Shown here piece by piece: positions 1 to 8,400 of a DNA stretch of 64,000 bases. This DNA is from Burkholderiales bacterium (GTDB lineage Bacteria > Pseudomonadota > Gammaproteobacteria > Burkholderiales > Burkholderiaceae_D). The position numbers and the translations under genes were made by a program. Position 1 is the stretch's first letter; the number at the start of each line of letters is the position of its first letter. The stretch covers positions 26,775-90,774 of the forward strand of contig JACOUL010000020.1 in NCBI GenBank assembly GCA_016177875.1. Reading direction: 5' to 3'. Under the pieces are notes generated by a model, which was not told the origin of the DNA, did no database searches, and saw nothing but the letters and a program-made list of their open reading frames with translations.

Positions 1-651
1 GCTTGAGATCTGCTGGGGCGTGTAAAACTCCCCCGCCTTCTTCCCAGACCCGGCCGCGAACTGCCCGATCAGGTATTCGTACGCATCGCCGAGGGTGTCA
101 GTGTCTGTCGAGAACAGCGCCATGCCGCGCGCGATTTCCGAGATGATCGAGCAAAGTTTGGCGTTGCGGTCGGCGTATTTCCGCCCGAGCTTGTCGGAGG
201 CGAGGTTGATCTCCGAGAACAGCCCTTGGAAGTTGCTCTGGAAGGATTCTTCCTCGATATACTTGACCCCCTTCTGCAGCGTGTTGAGCAGCTCGTCGTT
301 CTGCATCTTGGCCAGGTGAACGATGTTGCCCCATAGGTAATCGGGCTTGATGACGTAGTGAACTTTGCGGCGCATCTGCTTTTCAAACTCGGCCACGTCT
401 TTCTTGTTCTCCTCGTACCAAATCTGGAGCGGCGTCGTGGCAGCCGTCTGCTCCATGACGTCCGATGCCACATCCGGATAATCCGGCCCCAGTTCCTTCT
501 TTGCAGCCAACTCGTAGTTGTCGGAGAGGTAGCGCAGGAAGAGAAACGAAAGCATGTAGTCGCGAAAGTCGTCCGCGTTCATCGCCCCACGTAACTGGTC
601 GGCGATGTTCCAGAGAATTTTGCCGAGTTGTTTCTGGTCTTGTTCGGTCAT
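1..651 (-). CDS. hsdM: Type I restriction-modification DNA methyltransferase subunit HsdM (5' part only)
   Basis: The N-terminal 217 codons of a type I modification subunit; the reading frame runs open off the left edge, so the catalytic NPPF region and C-terminus are not visible. It starts at an ATG whose complement is at 649-651, six bases after the stop of the ATPase gene. The protein opens with the HsdM N-terminal helical domain (LGKILWNIADQLRG, then FRDYMLSFLFLRYLSDN), and the last visible part reads GEFYTPQQISS, the usual entry into the SAM-binding N6-adenine methylase fold. HsdM pairs with HsdS to methylate adenine in host DNA and with HsdR to form the restriction complex. It is the last gene of the hsdR-hsdS-ATPase-hsdM operon. 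Identification is firm; completeness cannot be judged. Confidence 0.93.
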   Translation of the reverse strand, partial: MTEQDQKQLGKILWNIADQLRGAMNADDFRDYMLSFLFLRYLSDNYELAAKKELGPDYPDVASDVMEQTAATTPLQIWYEENKKDVAEFEKQMRRKVHYVIKPDYLWGNIVHLAKMQNDELLNTLQKGVKYIEEESFQSNFQGLFSEINLASDKLGRKYADRNAKLCSIISEIARGMALFSTDTDTLGDAYEYLIGQFAAGSGKKAGEFYTPQQISS

Positions 652-657
652 GGTGTC

Positions 658-1827
658 TTACTTTTTCTCTTCTGCGAAAAGTGCGGGATTGAAGTTATGA
701 CGCTCCACGAAGCCACGAAGAATCATTTGAAAGTACTCCCTGGTCTGTTCCTGCATCTCCACTGGTTCGTACATCGAGTATTTTCCGTGACTCAGGATAT
801 CGACGAAGCGCTGATGCAGGATTCCTTCCGCATCATTCGCGTCTTTCTTGATGCAACTGGCAAAGTGCCCGTATCCATGGAAGAACGCCGTCTTCTCCAA
901 GATGCTCCGAAGCACGTTGAAGTGATACGTGCTGATCTTCTCTTCCTTTGCCAATTCCAAAAGCTCTGCCAATGCTGAGACGTGGTAGAACTGGGGGGTG
1001 TCCCCCTTCTGCTCTTCCAAGCGATAACTACCCGATGATTTGTCTCGTTTCAGCATGTACTGCGATTGCTTTCCAAGATGGTTCTTGATCTCGTAGTGCA
1101 GTACGTTGAAGAACAACGCGTGGTGCGTCGAGATGGCAGTGGGCACGTGCCGCTTGGCTTCTCGGTAGAGTTGGACTAGATGATTTCCAACAACGATCGC
1201 GTTGTGCTCATCGAGTGACGATATTGGATCATCGATATAGACGTACTTCACCCATTTATAGTCCTCGTGTCCGTCCAGCGTGAGTTGCAAGATCGCGAGG
1301 AAGAAGCACCAAATGAAGATGCTCTCTTCCCCGCGTGAAATCTTGATACCGAACGTGTCTTCCTCGTAATCGGCGCCAGCGGCGGTGTTTTTTTCCTCAT
1401 TACGAAAGAAGACGACCTCGGCCTTCGTCAACTTGCCGTCTTTGTCCGTTTTTGAATCAATTCGGAAATCAAAATCGGCGTAGCGATGTAGCAGCGGGCG
1501 GATGCGAGTGTCCAGCTCCGTTGAGGCGAGCCCATCAAAGTACCGCGATTTTTCGTTGAGTTTGAGAAAGCGGTGCCTGTCTCCGGTTAGATCGTTATCC
1601 CAATTGAACAGATCTTCGGTGAAGGCGTTGAAATAGAGGGTGTCACGCTCCATAGTTACGCCTTCTTCGTTGATCTTTTTGCCCAAGTCCTTGAATGCGC
1701 CCGACAGTCGGGTCTTGCCTATGCCGTTGTAGGCGTAGAGCAGAATGAACTTCTTATTCGGTTTATCCAGTTCGTCGCGCAAATGCTGTGCGAGCGTAGG
1801 AAGGTCTTTGAAGAATGGGTCGGGCAT
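658..1827 (-). CDS. PrrC-like ABC ATPase with candidate anticodon-nuclease (HEPN-type) domain
   Basis: A 389-residue ATPase inside the type I restriction operon, between hsdS and hsdM. Visible ATPase parts in order: Walker A NGIGKT (34-39), ABC-type signature SRGEES (164-169), Walker B VYIDDP with D-loop SSLDE (196-206) and a switch histidine in STHH (233-236). The C-terminal third has R307-xxx-E311 followed by H347 within R340-x6-H347. This matches the spacing of the Arg-Glu-His triad known for the anticodon nuclease PrrC (R320, E324, H356 in E. coli), which is about the same length (396 residues) and also embedded in a type I system. PrrC is held silent by the restriction complex and cuts tRNA-Lys when phage disables restriction. 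By inference this protein is a similar second-line tRNA nuclease; the target tRNA cannot be told from sequence. A general AAA_13/RloC-type ATPase is the alternative. Confidence 0.78.
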   Translation of the reverse strand: MPDPFFKDLPTLAQHLRDELDKPNKKFILLYAYNGIGKTRLSGAFKDLGKKINEEGVTMERDTLYFNAFTEDLFNWDNDLTGDRHRFLKLNEKSRYFDGLASTELDTRIRPLLHRYADFDFRIDSKTDKDGKLTKAEVVFFRNEEKNTAAGADYEEDTFGIKISRGEESIFIWCFFLAILQLTLDGHEDYKWVKYVYIDDPISSLDEHNAIVVGNHLVQLYREAKRHVPTAISTHHALFFNVLHYEIKNHLGKQSQYMLKRDKSSGSYRLEEQKGDTPQFYHVSALAELLELAKEEKISTYHFNVLRSILEKTAFFHGYGHFASCIKKDANDAEGILHQRFVDILSHGKYSMYEPVEMQEQTREYFQMILRGFVERHNFNPALFAEEKK

Positions 1828-1844
1828 ATTTAATTCTCCTCCGG

Positions 1845-3122
1845 CTACGGGAACAACTGATGCATGAGGCCCTTCTTGTGGGACTTGAGGGCTTCGAGTT
1901 TTTCTGATTCGGCGGCGATCTGAGTGTCGAGGCAGGTGAGGCAGTCGGCGATTTTTTGTTGTTCTGGTAAATCAGGCGCTGAAATCTGTAATTCAAGAAC
2001 AGCAGACTTCGAGATATTTTTCATCGACCCGGAGGTCCCGGTCGCCAATTCAGACAAGGAAGTCCTCCCTTTTTCTGAACCCAAGATGTAGGAAATAAAT
2101 CTCAAATATCCATTTGAATTCGATTTTGCTGCCCAGAGTCGATCTGGGAGGAATATGTTGGCAAGATCGGCTTGGACATACGCGTTGGCTCCAACAAGTG
2201 CCGGCGTGTTCATTCTACTTATGATTATTGTGTTGCTGCGCACAGGTTCTTTTACGCGCTCCAATTCTTCCGACTCCAAAACAACCTTATTTTCTGAAGG
2301 GTCAAAGACACCGCTTGTCACACAACTTGTCTTTAGTATTCCGATTTCTGTATCGCTTGCAGGCCTATCTCCAGAATTTACGCTTACTCCCGCGTCCAAT
2401 GCCGTTATAAATTTCGATAAAGCATGAGTTTCCCACTCCGGCGCATCGCGAAACTCGGGGAAGCGGAAGCGGGGAAGAGTTTCGCCGTCCCGGGGGAAAA
2501 GCTGCTGCATCAGCCCACGTTTGTGAGCCTTCAAGGCATCCACTTTCTGCCCCTGGGCGGCAATAACCTCGTCCAGCGACGTCAGGCAGTCGGCGATCTT
2601 CTGTTGCTCGGATGGGTCCGGCGTTGGTACCGGCATCCGCATGAAGGCACCCGTCGTGATGCTCATGCGATCGTGCCTCGCGCCCGTACTCGCGGCGCTT
2701 CTCAGATACGAGTGCCAACCCGTTGACCTGAAGTAGTGCTCGTAGAAGTCAGTCTTGTCGGTAGAGAATCGAAAAACAGTGTAGAGCGGTGACATCAACC
2801 CTTTGCCGATGTTGTTCCGCGAGATCGGGCCAACAGGTGCAATCGCGGAAGTCCTCGGGTTATAGACATAGTCACCTTGGTCGACGATGTAATAGCCGTC
2901 GACCTTGCCTGCGGTGGCGATATCCCGGTCAAAGTAGTCTCGCTGATCTAAGACCCCGCGCTCGGCCGAGTTGGTCAGGACGCGCGTTACACCCCCATCC
3001 GAGTTTTTCGTAGAAACGCGTTCGGCAATGTCTTCGAGTGGAGCAGTTTCCCACCCCTCCGCGTTCCGAAACTCCGGAAACCGCAACCTCGGCGTCACCG
3101 TTGATTTGTCGTCCTTCGCCAT
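1845..3122 (-). CDS. hsdS: Type I restriction-modification specificity subunit HsdS
   Basis: The DNA-recognition subunit of the type I enzyme, 425 residues, the usual length. It shows the two-fold layout of the family: two variable target-recognition domains, each opened by an R[FL]RFPEFR-like element (about residues 13-18 and 219-225) and each closed by a near-identical helical repeat, EQQKIADCLTSLDEVIAAQ in the centre and EQQKIADCLTCLDTQIAAE at the C-terminus, ending in GLM[QH]QLFP. The two recognition domains differ, so the target should be bipartite and asymmetric. It starts three bases after the hsdR stop, so the two genes are translationally coupled. The repeats could also serve as recombination points for domain exchange. 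Confidence 0.95.
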   Translation of the reverse strand: MAKDDKSTVTPRLRFPEFRNAEGWETAPLEDIAERVSTKNSDGGVTRVLTNSAERGVLDQRDYFDRDIATAGKVDGYYIVDQGDYVYNPRTSAIAPVGPISRNNIGKGLMSPLYTVFRFSTDKTDFYEHYFRSTGWHSYLRSAASTGARHDRMSITTGAFMRMPVPTPDPSEQQKIADCLTSLDEVIAAQGQKVDALKAHKRGLMQQLFPRDGETLPRFRFPEFRDAPEWETHALSKFITALDAGVSVNSGDRPASDTEIGILKTSCVTSGVFDPSENKVVLESEELERVKEPVRSNTIIISRMNTPALVGANAYVQADLANIFLPDRLWAAKSNSNGYLRFISYILGSEKGRTSLSELATGTSGSMKNISKSAVLELQISAPDLPEQQKIADCLTCLDTQIAAESEKLEALKSHKKGLMHQLFP

Positions 3123-3125
3123 CGC

Positions 3126-6100
3126 TTATTCCTCGTACGCGTTAAGCCCGGAGATGTCGCGCCCGCCGGCGCGCTTCTTCAGCAGCGGGACGAGATCGGT
3201 CATGAGTCCCAGTTCCTTCTGAGTGCGCGCCTTCCAGCCGAGGGCGAGCGGCGCGAGCAGTTCGGTGAGCTGCTCGCCGTCGAAGATCCTGCGGATGAGG
3301 ATGTTGTCGACGAAGGCCTGAAGCGCCGCGGCGGGCAGGCCGTGTCTCGCGGAGAGGTCGGTCAGCTCGCGGGCGGCTTTTTCATCCTTGAACCGCTGAT
3401 AGCCGGCGCGGATGGCGGATTCGTCGAGGCCCTCGCCGGCCTTGAGGCTTTTCACGTACTCCGTGATGTCGTCGCGCTCGCCGAGGAACTTGGAGTCGGC
3501 CGCGATTAGGCCGATCAACTGGTCGCGGCTCATGGTTGCCTTGCCCGGCTTCTTAGTGGAGAAGTCAGCGATGAGCTGCATGATGTAATCGTAGTCGATG
3601 GTGGCCGAGGCAAAGAGGACGAACTCGAAATCAAGCTGGTCGACCTTCTCGCTCCTTTGATCCCCCGGCTTGTTCTGCTCGAACTTGAGCCGCTGGGCAG
3701 TTTCGAGATAGGCGCCGCGGAAAGCGTTCAGTTCGTCCTTAGGCAGAATGGTCTGGATCGTTTCTTCCTGCTCGTCGGTAAGGTCGGTGTATTGGTCGAG
3801 CTGGGTCTGCAGCTTCTGCACTTTCTTGAAAAGATCGACGAAGGCTACGCGCGCTTCGTTTCCATTGAGGTTGGCGACGTCTTCGGGCTTGTCGGTGAGG
3901 CCTTGCGACTTCATGAAGCTCGCGAGATCTTCCTTGGCGGCCTTGAGCTTGTCGATGACGACAGGAGCCTTATCGACAAGCCAGATTTCGCGGGCCTTGT
4001 CGATCTTTAGGCCGGAGAAGAGAGTAATGGCATCTTTGACAGCGTCCTCCTGGCCGCGGAAGTCGAGGATGTGACCATAGGGTTTGGTGTCGTTCAGCAC
4101 GCGGTTGGTGCGGCTGAAGGCCTGGATCAGCGCGTGATACTTGAGGTTCTTGTCGACGTAGAGCGTGTTGAGGTACTTGGAGTCGAAGCCGGTCAGCAGC
4201 ATGTCGACGACAATGGTGATGTCGATCTTGTGCGCGTACTTCCCTTGCGGATCGGCTTTCCGCAAATCTTCGTTCGAATATTGCTGGTCCTTGATGCGCT
4301 TTTGTACATCCTGGTAGTAGAGGTCGAACTCCTCGATGCGGTGGTTGGTGCCGAAGCGAGCGTTGTAGCCGGCGATGATGTTTTGGAGGGCCTTTTTCTT
4401 CTGTTCGGGGTCGTGCTTGTTGTCTTCCTGTTCTTGCGGCAGATCTGCCTGTAGCTGCTTTACATCCGGACTCACATCGGCCGGTGGGGAGAAAACTGCA
4501 GCAATGTTAAGCCGGACGAAATTCGGGTCGTCCACCTGCTTCTCGTCCTGTGCCGCTTCAAAGATGTTGTAGTACTCGATCGCGTCGTTGATCGAGGCGG
4601 TGGCGAGGATGGCGTTAAACTTGCGCCCACCCGTGGCGGCGCCATGCTTAGTTAGGATGGCATCAACAACGGCCCGCTTGGCCACCGCCTCGCCTGGCTT
4701 GGGAACATTTTTGCCGTCGGGCTTGTAGTAATCGATGTGGAAGCGCAGGACGTTCTGATCCTCGATGGCGTCAGTAATGGTGTATGCGTGCAGCGATTTC
4801 TCGAAAAGATCCTCCGTGGTCTTGAGCATCTGGACGTCACCCTCAATACGCTTGTAGGTGGCGTTGTCATCAAAGATCGGCGTGCCGGTAAAGCCGAATA
4901 GCTGGGCGTTGGGGAAGAACTCCTTGATGGCCTTATGGTTGTCGCCGAACTGCGAACGGTGGCATTCATCGAAGATGAAGACGATGCGCTTGTCGCGTAT
5001 CGGTTCGAGAAGTTCCGTGTAGGTCGATAGTCCTTTTTTCTCCCGGCTCTTGTTGCGTTTGCTGCTTTCATCAAGAGCCAAGCCGAGCTTCTGGATGGTA
5101 CAGACTATGACCTTGTCGGCGGCGGCGTCGGAAAGCAGGCGACGAACGAGAGCGCCGGTATTAGTGTTCTCCTCGACGCAGCCCTCCTGGAAGCGGTTGA
5201 ATTCTTCGCGGGTCTGGCGATCGAGGTCCTTGCGGTCCACGACAAAAAGACACTTTTCGATATTCGGATTGGCCTTCAGGAGCGTGGAGGTCTTGAAGCT
5301 GGTGAGCGTCTTACCACTGCCGGTGGTGTGCCATATGTAGCCGTTGCCGAAGTTCTTCTCGATGCACTCGACGATGTTTTTGACGGCGTAGATTTGGTAC
5401 GGCCGCATCATCAGCAGCTTCTGCTCACTGGCGACGAGGACCATGTAGCGGCTGATCATCTGCCCAAGGGTGCATTTGGCGAGGAAGGCGTCGGCAAAAC
5501 GATCGATTCCGTTGATCTTTGAGTTGTCCGGAGCGGCGTATTGGTAAATCGGGAGAAAGCGCTCGTCGGCGTTGAAACTGAAGTGGCGGGCGTTGTTGTT
5601 AGCGAAATAGTAGGTGGAATCTCGGTTGCTGACAATGAAGAGCTGGATGAAGCACAGGAGCGTGCGCGTGTAGCCGTTGCCGGGGTCGTTCTTGTATTCA
5701 ACGACCTGCTCGATTGCCCGGCGGGGATTAATGCCGAGCGTCTTCAGCTCGATCTGAACAACAGGCACGCCGTTGATCAGCAAGAGAACGTCGTAGCGAT
5801 GATGACTGTAGTCCGTATTCATTCGCAACTGGTTGACGACCTCGAACGTGTTCTTGCACCAATCGTCGACATTGACCAGCGTGTAGTTCAGCGGGGTGCC
5901 GTCATCGCGCGCAAACGCATTGCGGTTACGAAGTATGTGAGCGGCAGTGAAGACGTCGGGGCTGACGATTTCATCTAACAGACGCTGGAATTCACCGCCA
6001 GTGAGCGTGACGCGATTGAGCTCCTGAAACTTCTCGCGGAAGTTCGCTTCCAGTGCGGCGCGGTCGCGAATGTCGGGCCGGTAGGTATACTTGAGATCGC

Positions 6101-6149
6101 CCAGTTTGGCGATCAGGTCCAGCTCGATTTGGTTTTCACTTGTTGTCAT
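3126..6149 (-). CDS. hsdR: Type I restriction endonuclease subunit HsdR
   Basis: The 1007-residue motor and nuclease subunit that translocates DNA and cleaves unmethylated foreign DNA. An N-terminal PD-(D/E)XK nuclease is seen as D120 with E134-L-K136 in a VVQIELKTLG strand. The superfamily 2 helicase part follows: Walker A TTGSGKT (275-281), DECH box (394-397), and a GFTGTPIF motif III region. A later motif reads ALIQAFSRTNRV, the motif VI arginine region. The C-terminal helical part docks on the methylase core. It is the first gene of the operon; its ATG lies about 100 bases from the end of the Fic gene. All key residues are present, so the enzyme looks active. Confidence 0.96.
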   Translation of the reverse strand: MTTSENQIELDLIAKLGDLKYTYRPDIRDRAALEANFREKFQELNRVTLTGGEFQRLLDEIVSPDVFTAAHILRNRNAFARDDGTPLNYTLVNVDDWCKNTFEVVNQLRMNTDYSHHRYDVLLLINGVPVVQIELKTLGINPRRAIEQVVEYKNDPGNGYTRTLLCFIQLFIVSNRDSTYYFANNNARHFSFNADERFLPIYQYAAPDNSKINGIDRFADAFLAKCTLGQMISRYMVLVASEQKLLMMRPYQIYAVKNIVECIEKNFGNGYIWHTTGSGKTLTSFKTSTLLKANPNIEKCLFVVDRKDLDRQTREEFNRFQEGCVEENTNTGALVRRLLSDAAADKVIVCTIQKLGLALDESSKRNKSREKKGLSTYTELLEPIRDKRIVFIFDECHRSQFGDNHKAIKEFFPNAQLFGFTGTPIFDDNATYKRIEGDVQMLKTTEDLFEKSLHAYTITDAIEDQNVLRFHIDYYKPDGKNVPKPGEAVAKRAVVDAILTKHGAATGGRKFNAILATASINDAIEYYNIFEAAQDEKQVDDPNFVRLNIAAVFSPPADVSPDVKQLQADLPQEQEDNKHDPEQKKKALQNIIAGYNARFGTNHRIEEFDLYYQDVQKRIKDQQYSNEDLRKADPQGKYAHKIDITIVVDMLLTGFDSKYLNTLYVDKNLKYHALIQAFSRTNRVLNDTKPYGHILDFRGQEDAVKDAITLFSGLKIDKAREIWLVDKAPVVIDKLKAAKEDLASFMKSQGLTDKPEDVANLNGNEARVAFVDLFKKVQKLQTQLDQYTDLTDEQEETIQTILPKDELNAFRGAYLETAQRLKFEQNKPGDQRSEKVDQLDFEFVLFASATIDYDYIMQLIADFSTKKPGKATMSRDQLIGLIAADSKFLGERDDITEYVKSLKAGEGLDESAIRAGYQRFKDEKAARELTDLSARHGLPAAALQAFVDNILIRRIFDGEQLTELLAPLALGWKARTQKELGLMTDLVPLLKKRAGGRDISGLNAYEE

Positions 6150-6251
6150 TATGCAAGCCTTGATGTGATGTACGCATACAGGACTTCGATTAAAGGGCCA
6201 CGCCCCCCGCTGGTCGGTGAAGCGTCAAGAGGCAACACGCTTGTCATCCTC

Positions 6252-7322
6252 CTATCGCAACTCATACCACACACCCCTGCCAGCACCATGCTGGCTAAGG
6301 TGGCCTTGCTCAACCAAGGCCCGGAAATGCTGCTTGAGCGTATTGCGATTTCCGTTGGTGAGCCGAATCGCATCACCCATGGTGATACGCCCATGTTCCC
6401 GAGCAAACTCGACAATCTGTAGCGAAAGCTCAGGGAGCGAGGCCAGCACGAGCTTTTCACGCTCGACCTTGCGATTGAGGCGGCGGACTTGCTCGGCGAG
6501 CGCGCGCAGGAAGAACGTCAACCACGGCTGCCAATTCGGCGCACTGGTGCGGATCGTCCCTTGAGTTTGCCGCAAGGCCAGGTAATAAGCCTCCTTGCTC
6601 TGCTCGATCACGCTTTCCAATGAGCTATAGGGTACGTAGGCATAGCCAGCCTGCAATAGCAACAAGGTGGTGAGAACCCGGCTAAGCCGACCATTACCGT
6701 CTTGAAATGGATGGATTTCGAGGAAGACCACGACCCAGATGCCGATGAGCAGCAAAGGATGAAGCCGTGCTGCTTGCCGCTCCGCATTGAACCACTCAAC
6801 GAGTTCAGTCATCAAGGGCGGCGTATCGAATGGCGTCGCGGTTGCGAATACGACACCCAGTTGTTTTCCATCCTCGTCAAAAGCCACCACGCTATTCGTA
6901 GAGGTTTTGTAATTGCCGCGATGCCAGGCGTCTTTCTCACTGTAGGTCAGTAAATCGCGGTGCAGTTGCTTGATGTGGTTCTCGGTCAGCGCGATGTGCT
7001 GCCAAGATGAAAACACCAGCTCCATCACCTCGGCATAGCCGGCTACTTCTTGTTCATCCCGCGTCGTGAAAGACTTGATCTGCAGGTTGGACAGCAGGCG
7101 CTCGACCTCGCGATCGGACAAGCTGCTACCCTCGATGCGCGTGGATGAACCGATGCTTTCAATGGTAGCGACCCGCCGGAGTGCGGATAGCCGATCCGGC
7201 GCAAGCGTGCCGAGCGCACGCCATGCACCCTTGAACTCATCAACACCGGCGATGAGGCTTAGGATTTCTGGGGTTATTTGAACAGAGCTCGTAACGATCA
7301 TGGGCACCAATATTACACCCAT
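6252..7322 (-). CDS. Fic/DOC family protein, class II, with C-terminal winged helix
   Basis: A Fic enzyme of 356 residues; the family usually transfers AMP from ATP to a protein hydroxyl. The catalytic loop HPFQDGNGR is intact (204-212). An inhibitory helix motif S60-TRI-E64-G65 sits before the Fic core, which is the class II arrangement in which the glutamate blocks ATP until released. The C-terminus (about 295-350) looks like a winged helix (TMGDAIRLTNGNRNTLKQH), as in many Fic proteins of this length. Two ATG starts are possible, at 7322 and 7301, neither with a strong ribosome site. It sits directly upstream of hsdR on the same strand, separated by about 100 bases, and probably belongs to the same accessory block. 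Its target is unknown. Confidence 0.92.
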   Translation of the reverse strand: MGVILVPMIVTSSVQITPEILSLIAGVDEFKGAWRALGTLAPDRLSALRRVATIESIGSSTRIEGSSLSDREVERLLSNLQIKSFTTRDEQEVAGYAEVMELVFSSWQHIALTENHIKQLHRDLLTYSEKDAWHRGNYKTSTNSVVAFDEDGKQLGVVFATATPFDTPPLMTELVEWFNAERQAARLHPLLLIGIWVVVFLEIHPFQDGNGRLSRVLTTLLLLQAGYAYVPYSSLESVIEQSKEAYYLALRQTQGTIRTSAPNWQPWLTFFLRALAEQVRRLNRKVEREKLVLASLPELSLQIVEFAREHGRITMGDAIRLTNGNRNTLKQHFRALVEQGHLSQHGAGRGVWYELR

Positions 7323-7397
7323 TTACGCCCATTTCAATATAGCAATCTAAATAATCGAGCCGTATTTTCTCGTTTACTTCTAACGGTTCACCGTCGC

Positions 7398-8297
7398 TTA
7401 AATCTTCTTTGCCAGTGCCTCTTTAAGAAACGCCAACATCGTCTGACAACGCGACAAGCGCACTCGCTCCGGCAACCCGACCGCATAAATCTTGGTGCCG
7501 AATTGCGTTTCCGGTCGCCAGCTCGGCAACACCCGCACCAGCTTTCCGGATTCCAATTCGCGTGCGCACACATAATCGGGAAGCAGCCCGACGCCGATGC
7601 CGGCCATGACAGCATCCTTCACGGCATTCGGATTGTTCACGCGATAGCGGCTGACGATGGGCACGATTTTCTTTTCATTCTTGCGCACCAAATGCCATGC
7701 CTGCTGACCGGTTTCGGACCAGTAGCTCAAGCAAGCGTGATGCATCAAATCGGCCGGCGACTTCGGCGCGCCGAATGTTTTGATGTACTTCGGCGAAGCG
7801 CACAATAAGCGTTCGAGACCGGAAAGCGGGATTGCCACTTGATCGGGCAAAGGCGCAATCGTCATGCGCAATGCAATGTCGATGCGCTCATGCGCCAAGT
7901 CCATGAGGCTATCCGAAAGTATCAGCTCCACTTCTATTTTTGGATAAGCCTGCAAGAACCTAGGAATAAGCTTGGCCAACACCTCCGTTCCCCACGACAC
8001 CGGCGCCGTCATGCGCACCGGGCCGCTCGGTTCGCTGCGCAGCGAGGACAAGGCTTCGGTGCCCGCTTCCAGTTCCAGCATGATTTTTCTTGCGGTGTCG
8101 AGAAAGATTTCACCCGCCGGCGTGAGATGCACGCTGCGCGTGGTGCGCCGGAAAAGCGGATGGCCAAGCCGCGCCTCCAGCTGGCCGATGCGCTTGCTCA
8201 CCACGCCTTTGGCGATATTCGCCTCCGTCGCCGCCGCAGTGAAGCCGGCATGCTCGGCAACCAGAATAAACGTGGAAAGCATTTCCGAGGTCAACAT
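7398..8297 (-). CDS. LysR family transcriptional regulator
   Basis: A 299-residue LysR-type regulator. The N-terminal helix-turn-helix is clear (FILVAEHAGFTAAATEANIAKGVVSKRI as a pattern around residues 10-37, followed by LEARLGHPLFRRTTRSV), and the rest is the periplasmic-binding-like effector domain. It is divergent from the acuI-type reductase at 8401 with a 103-base gap, the classic LysR arrangement, so it probably controls that gene and itself. The gap holds TTCTCGAAT at 8303-8311 and its inverted partner ATTCGAGAA at 8351-8359, possible binding sites. The inducer cannot be inferred. Confidence 0.93.
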   Translation of the reverse strand: MLTSEMLSTFILVAEHAGFTAAATEANIAKGVVSKRIGQLEARLGHPLFRRTTRSVHLTPAGEIFLDTARKIMLELEAGTEALSSLRSEPSGPVRMTAPVSWGTEVLAKLIPRFLQAYPKIEVELILSDSLMDLAHERIDIALRMTIAPLPDQVAIPLSGLERLLCASPKYIKTFGAPKSPADLMHHACLSYWSETGQQAWHLVRKNEKKIVPIVSRYRVNNPNAVKDAVMAGIGVGLLPDYVCARELESGKLVRVLPSWRPETQFGTKIYAVGLPERVRLSRCQTMLAFLKEALAKKI

Positions 8298-8302
8298 GAT
8301 TG

Positions 8303-8359
8303 TTCTCGAATCGAGTTCAATATGTTTTTATATTACACGTTTATTCATCAATTCGAGAA
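8303..8359. promoter_or_regulatory. Candidate LysR operator pair in the lysR-acuI gap
   Basis: The 103-base divergent gap holds a 9-base element, TTCTCGAAT (8303-8311), and its exact inverse, ATTCGAGAA (8351-8359), about 48 bases apart. The first is part of a local palindrome CTCGA-A-TCGAG. Pairs of such sites are typical for LysR regulators that act on a divergent gene. This is inferred from position and symmetry only; no conserved sigma-70 boxes were clear. Confidence 0.4.
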
Positions 8360-8400
8360 TGATAAGGTACAGTCAGTACAACGACATTTGGAGAACACCC

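Noticed and set aside
4071..4454. A plus-strand open frame of 127 codons opposite hsdR
   Set aside because: It is the mirror of a long, well-conserved hsdR region and has the skewed composition typical of antisense frames.
7972..8400. A longer N-terminus for the acuI-type reductase
   Set aside because: The extra residues overlap the LysR gene and have no family likeness; the ATG at 8401 has a ribosome site.
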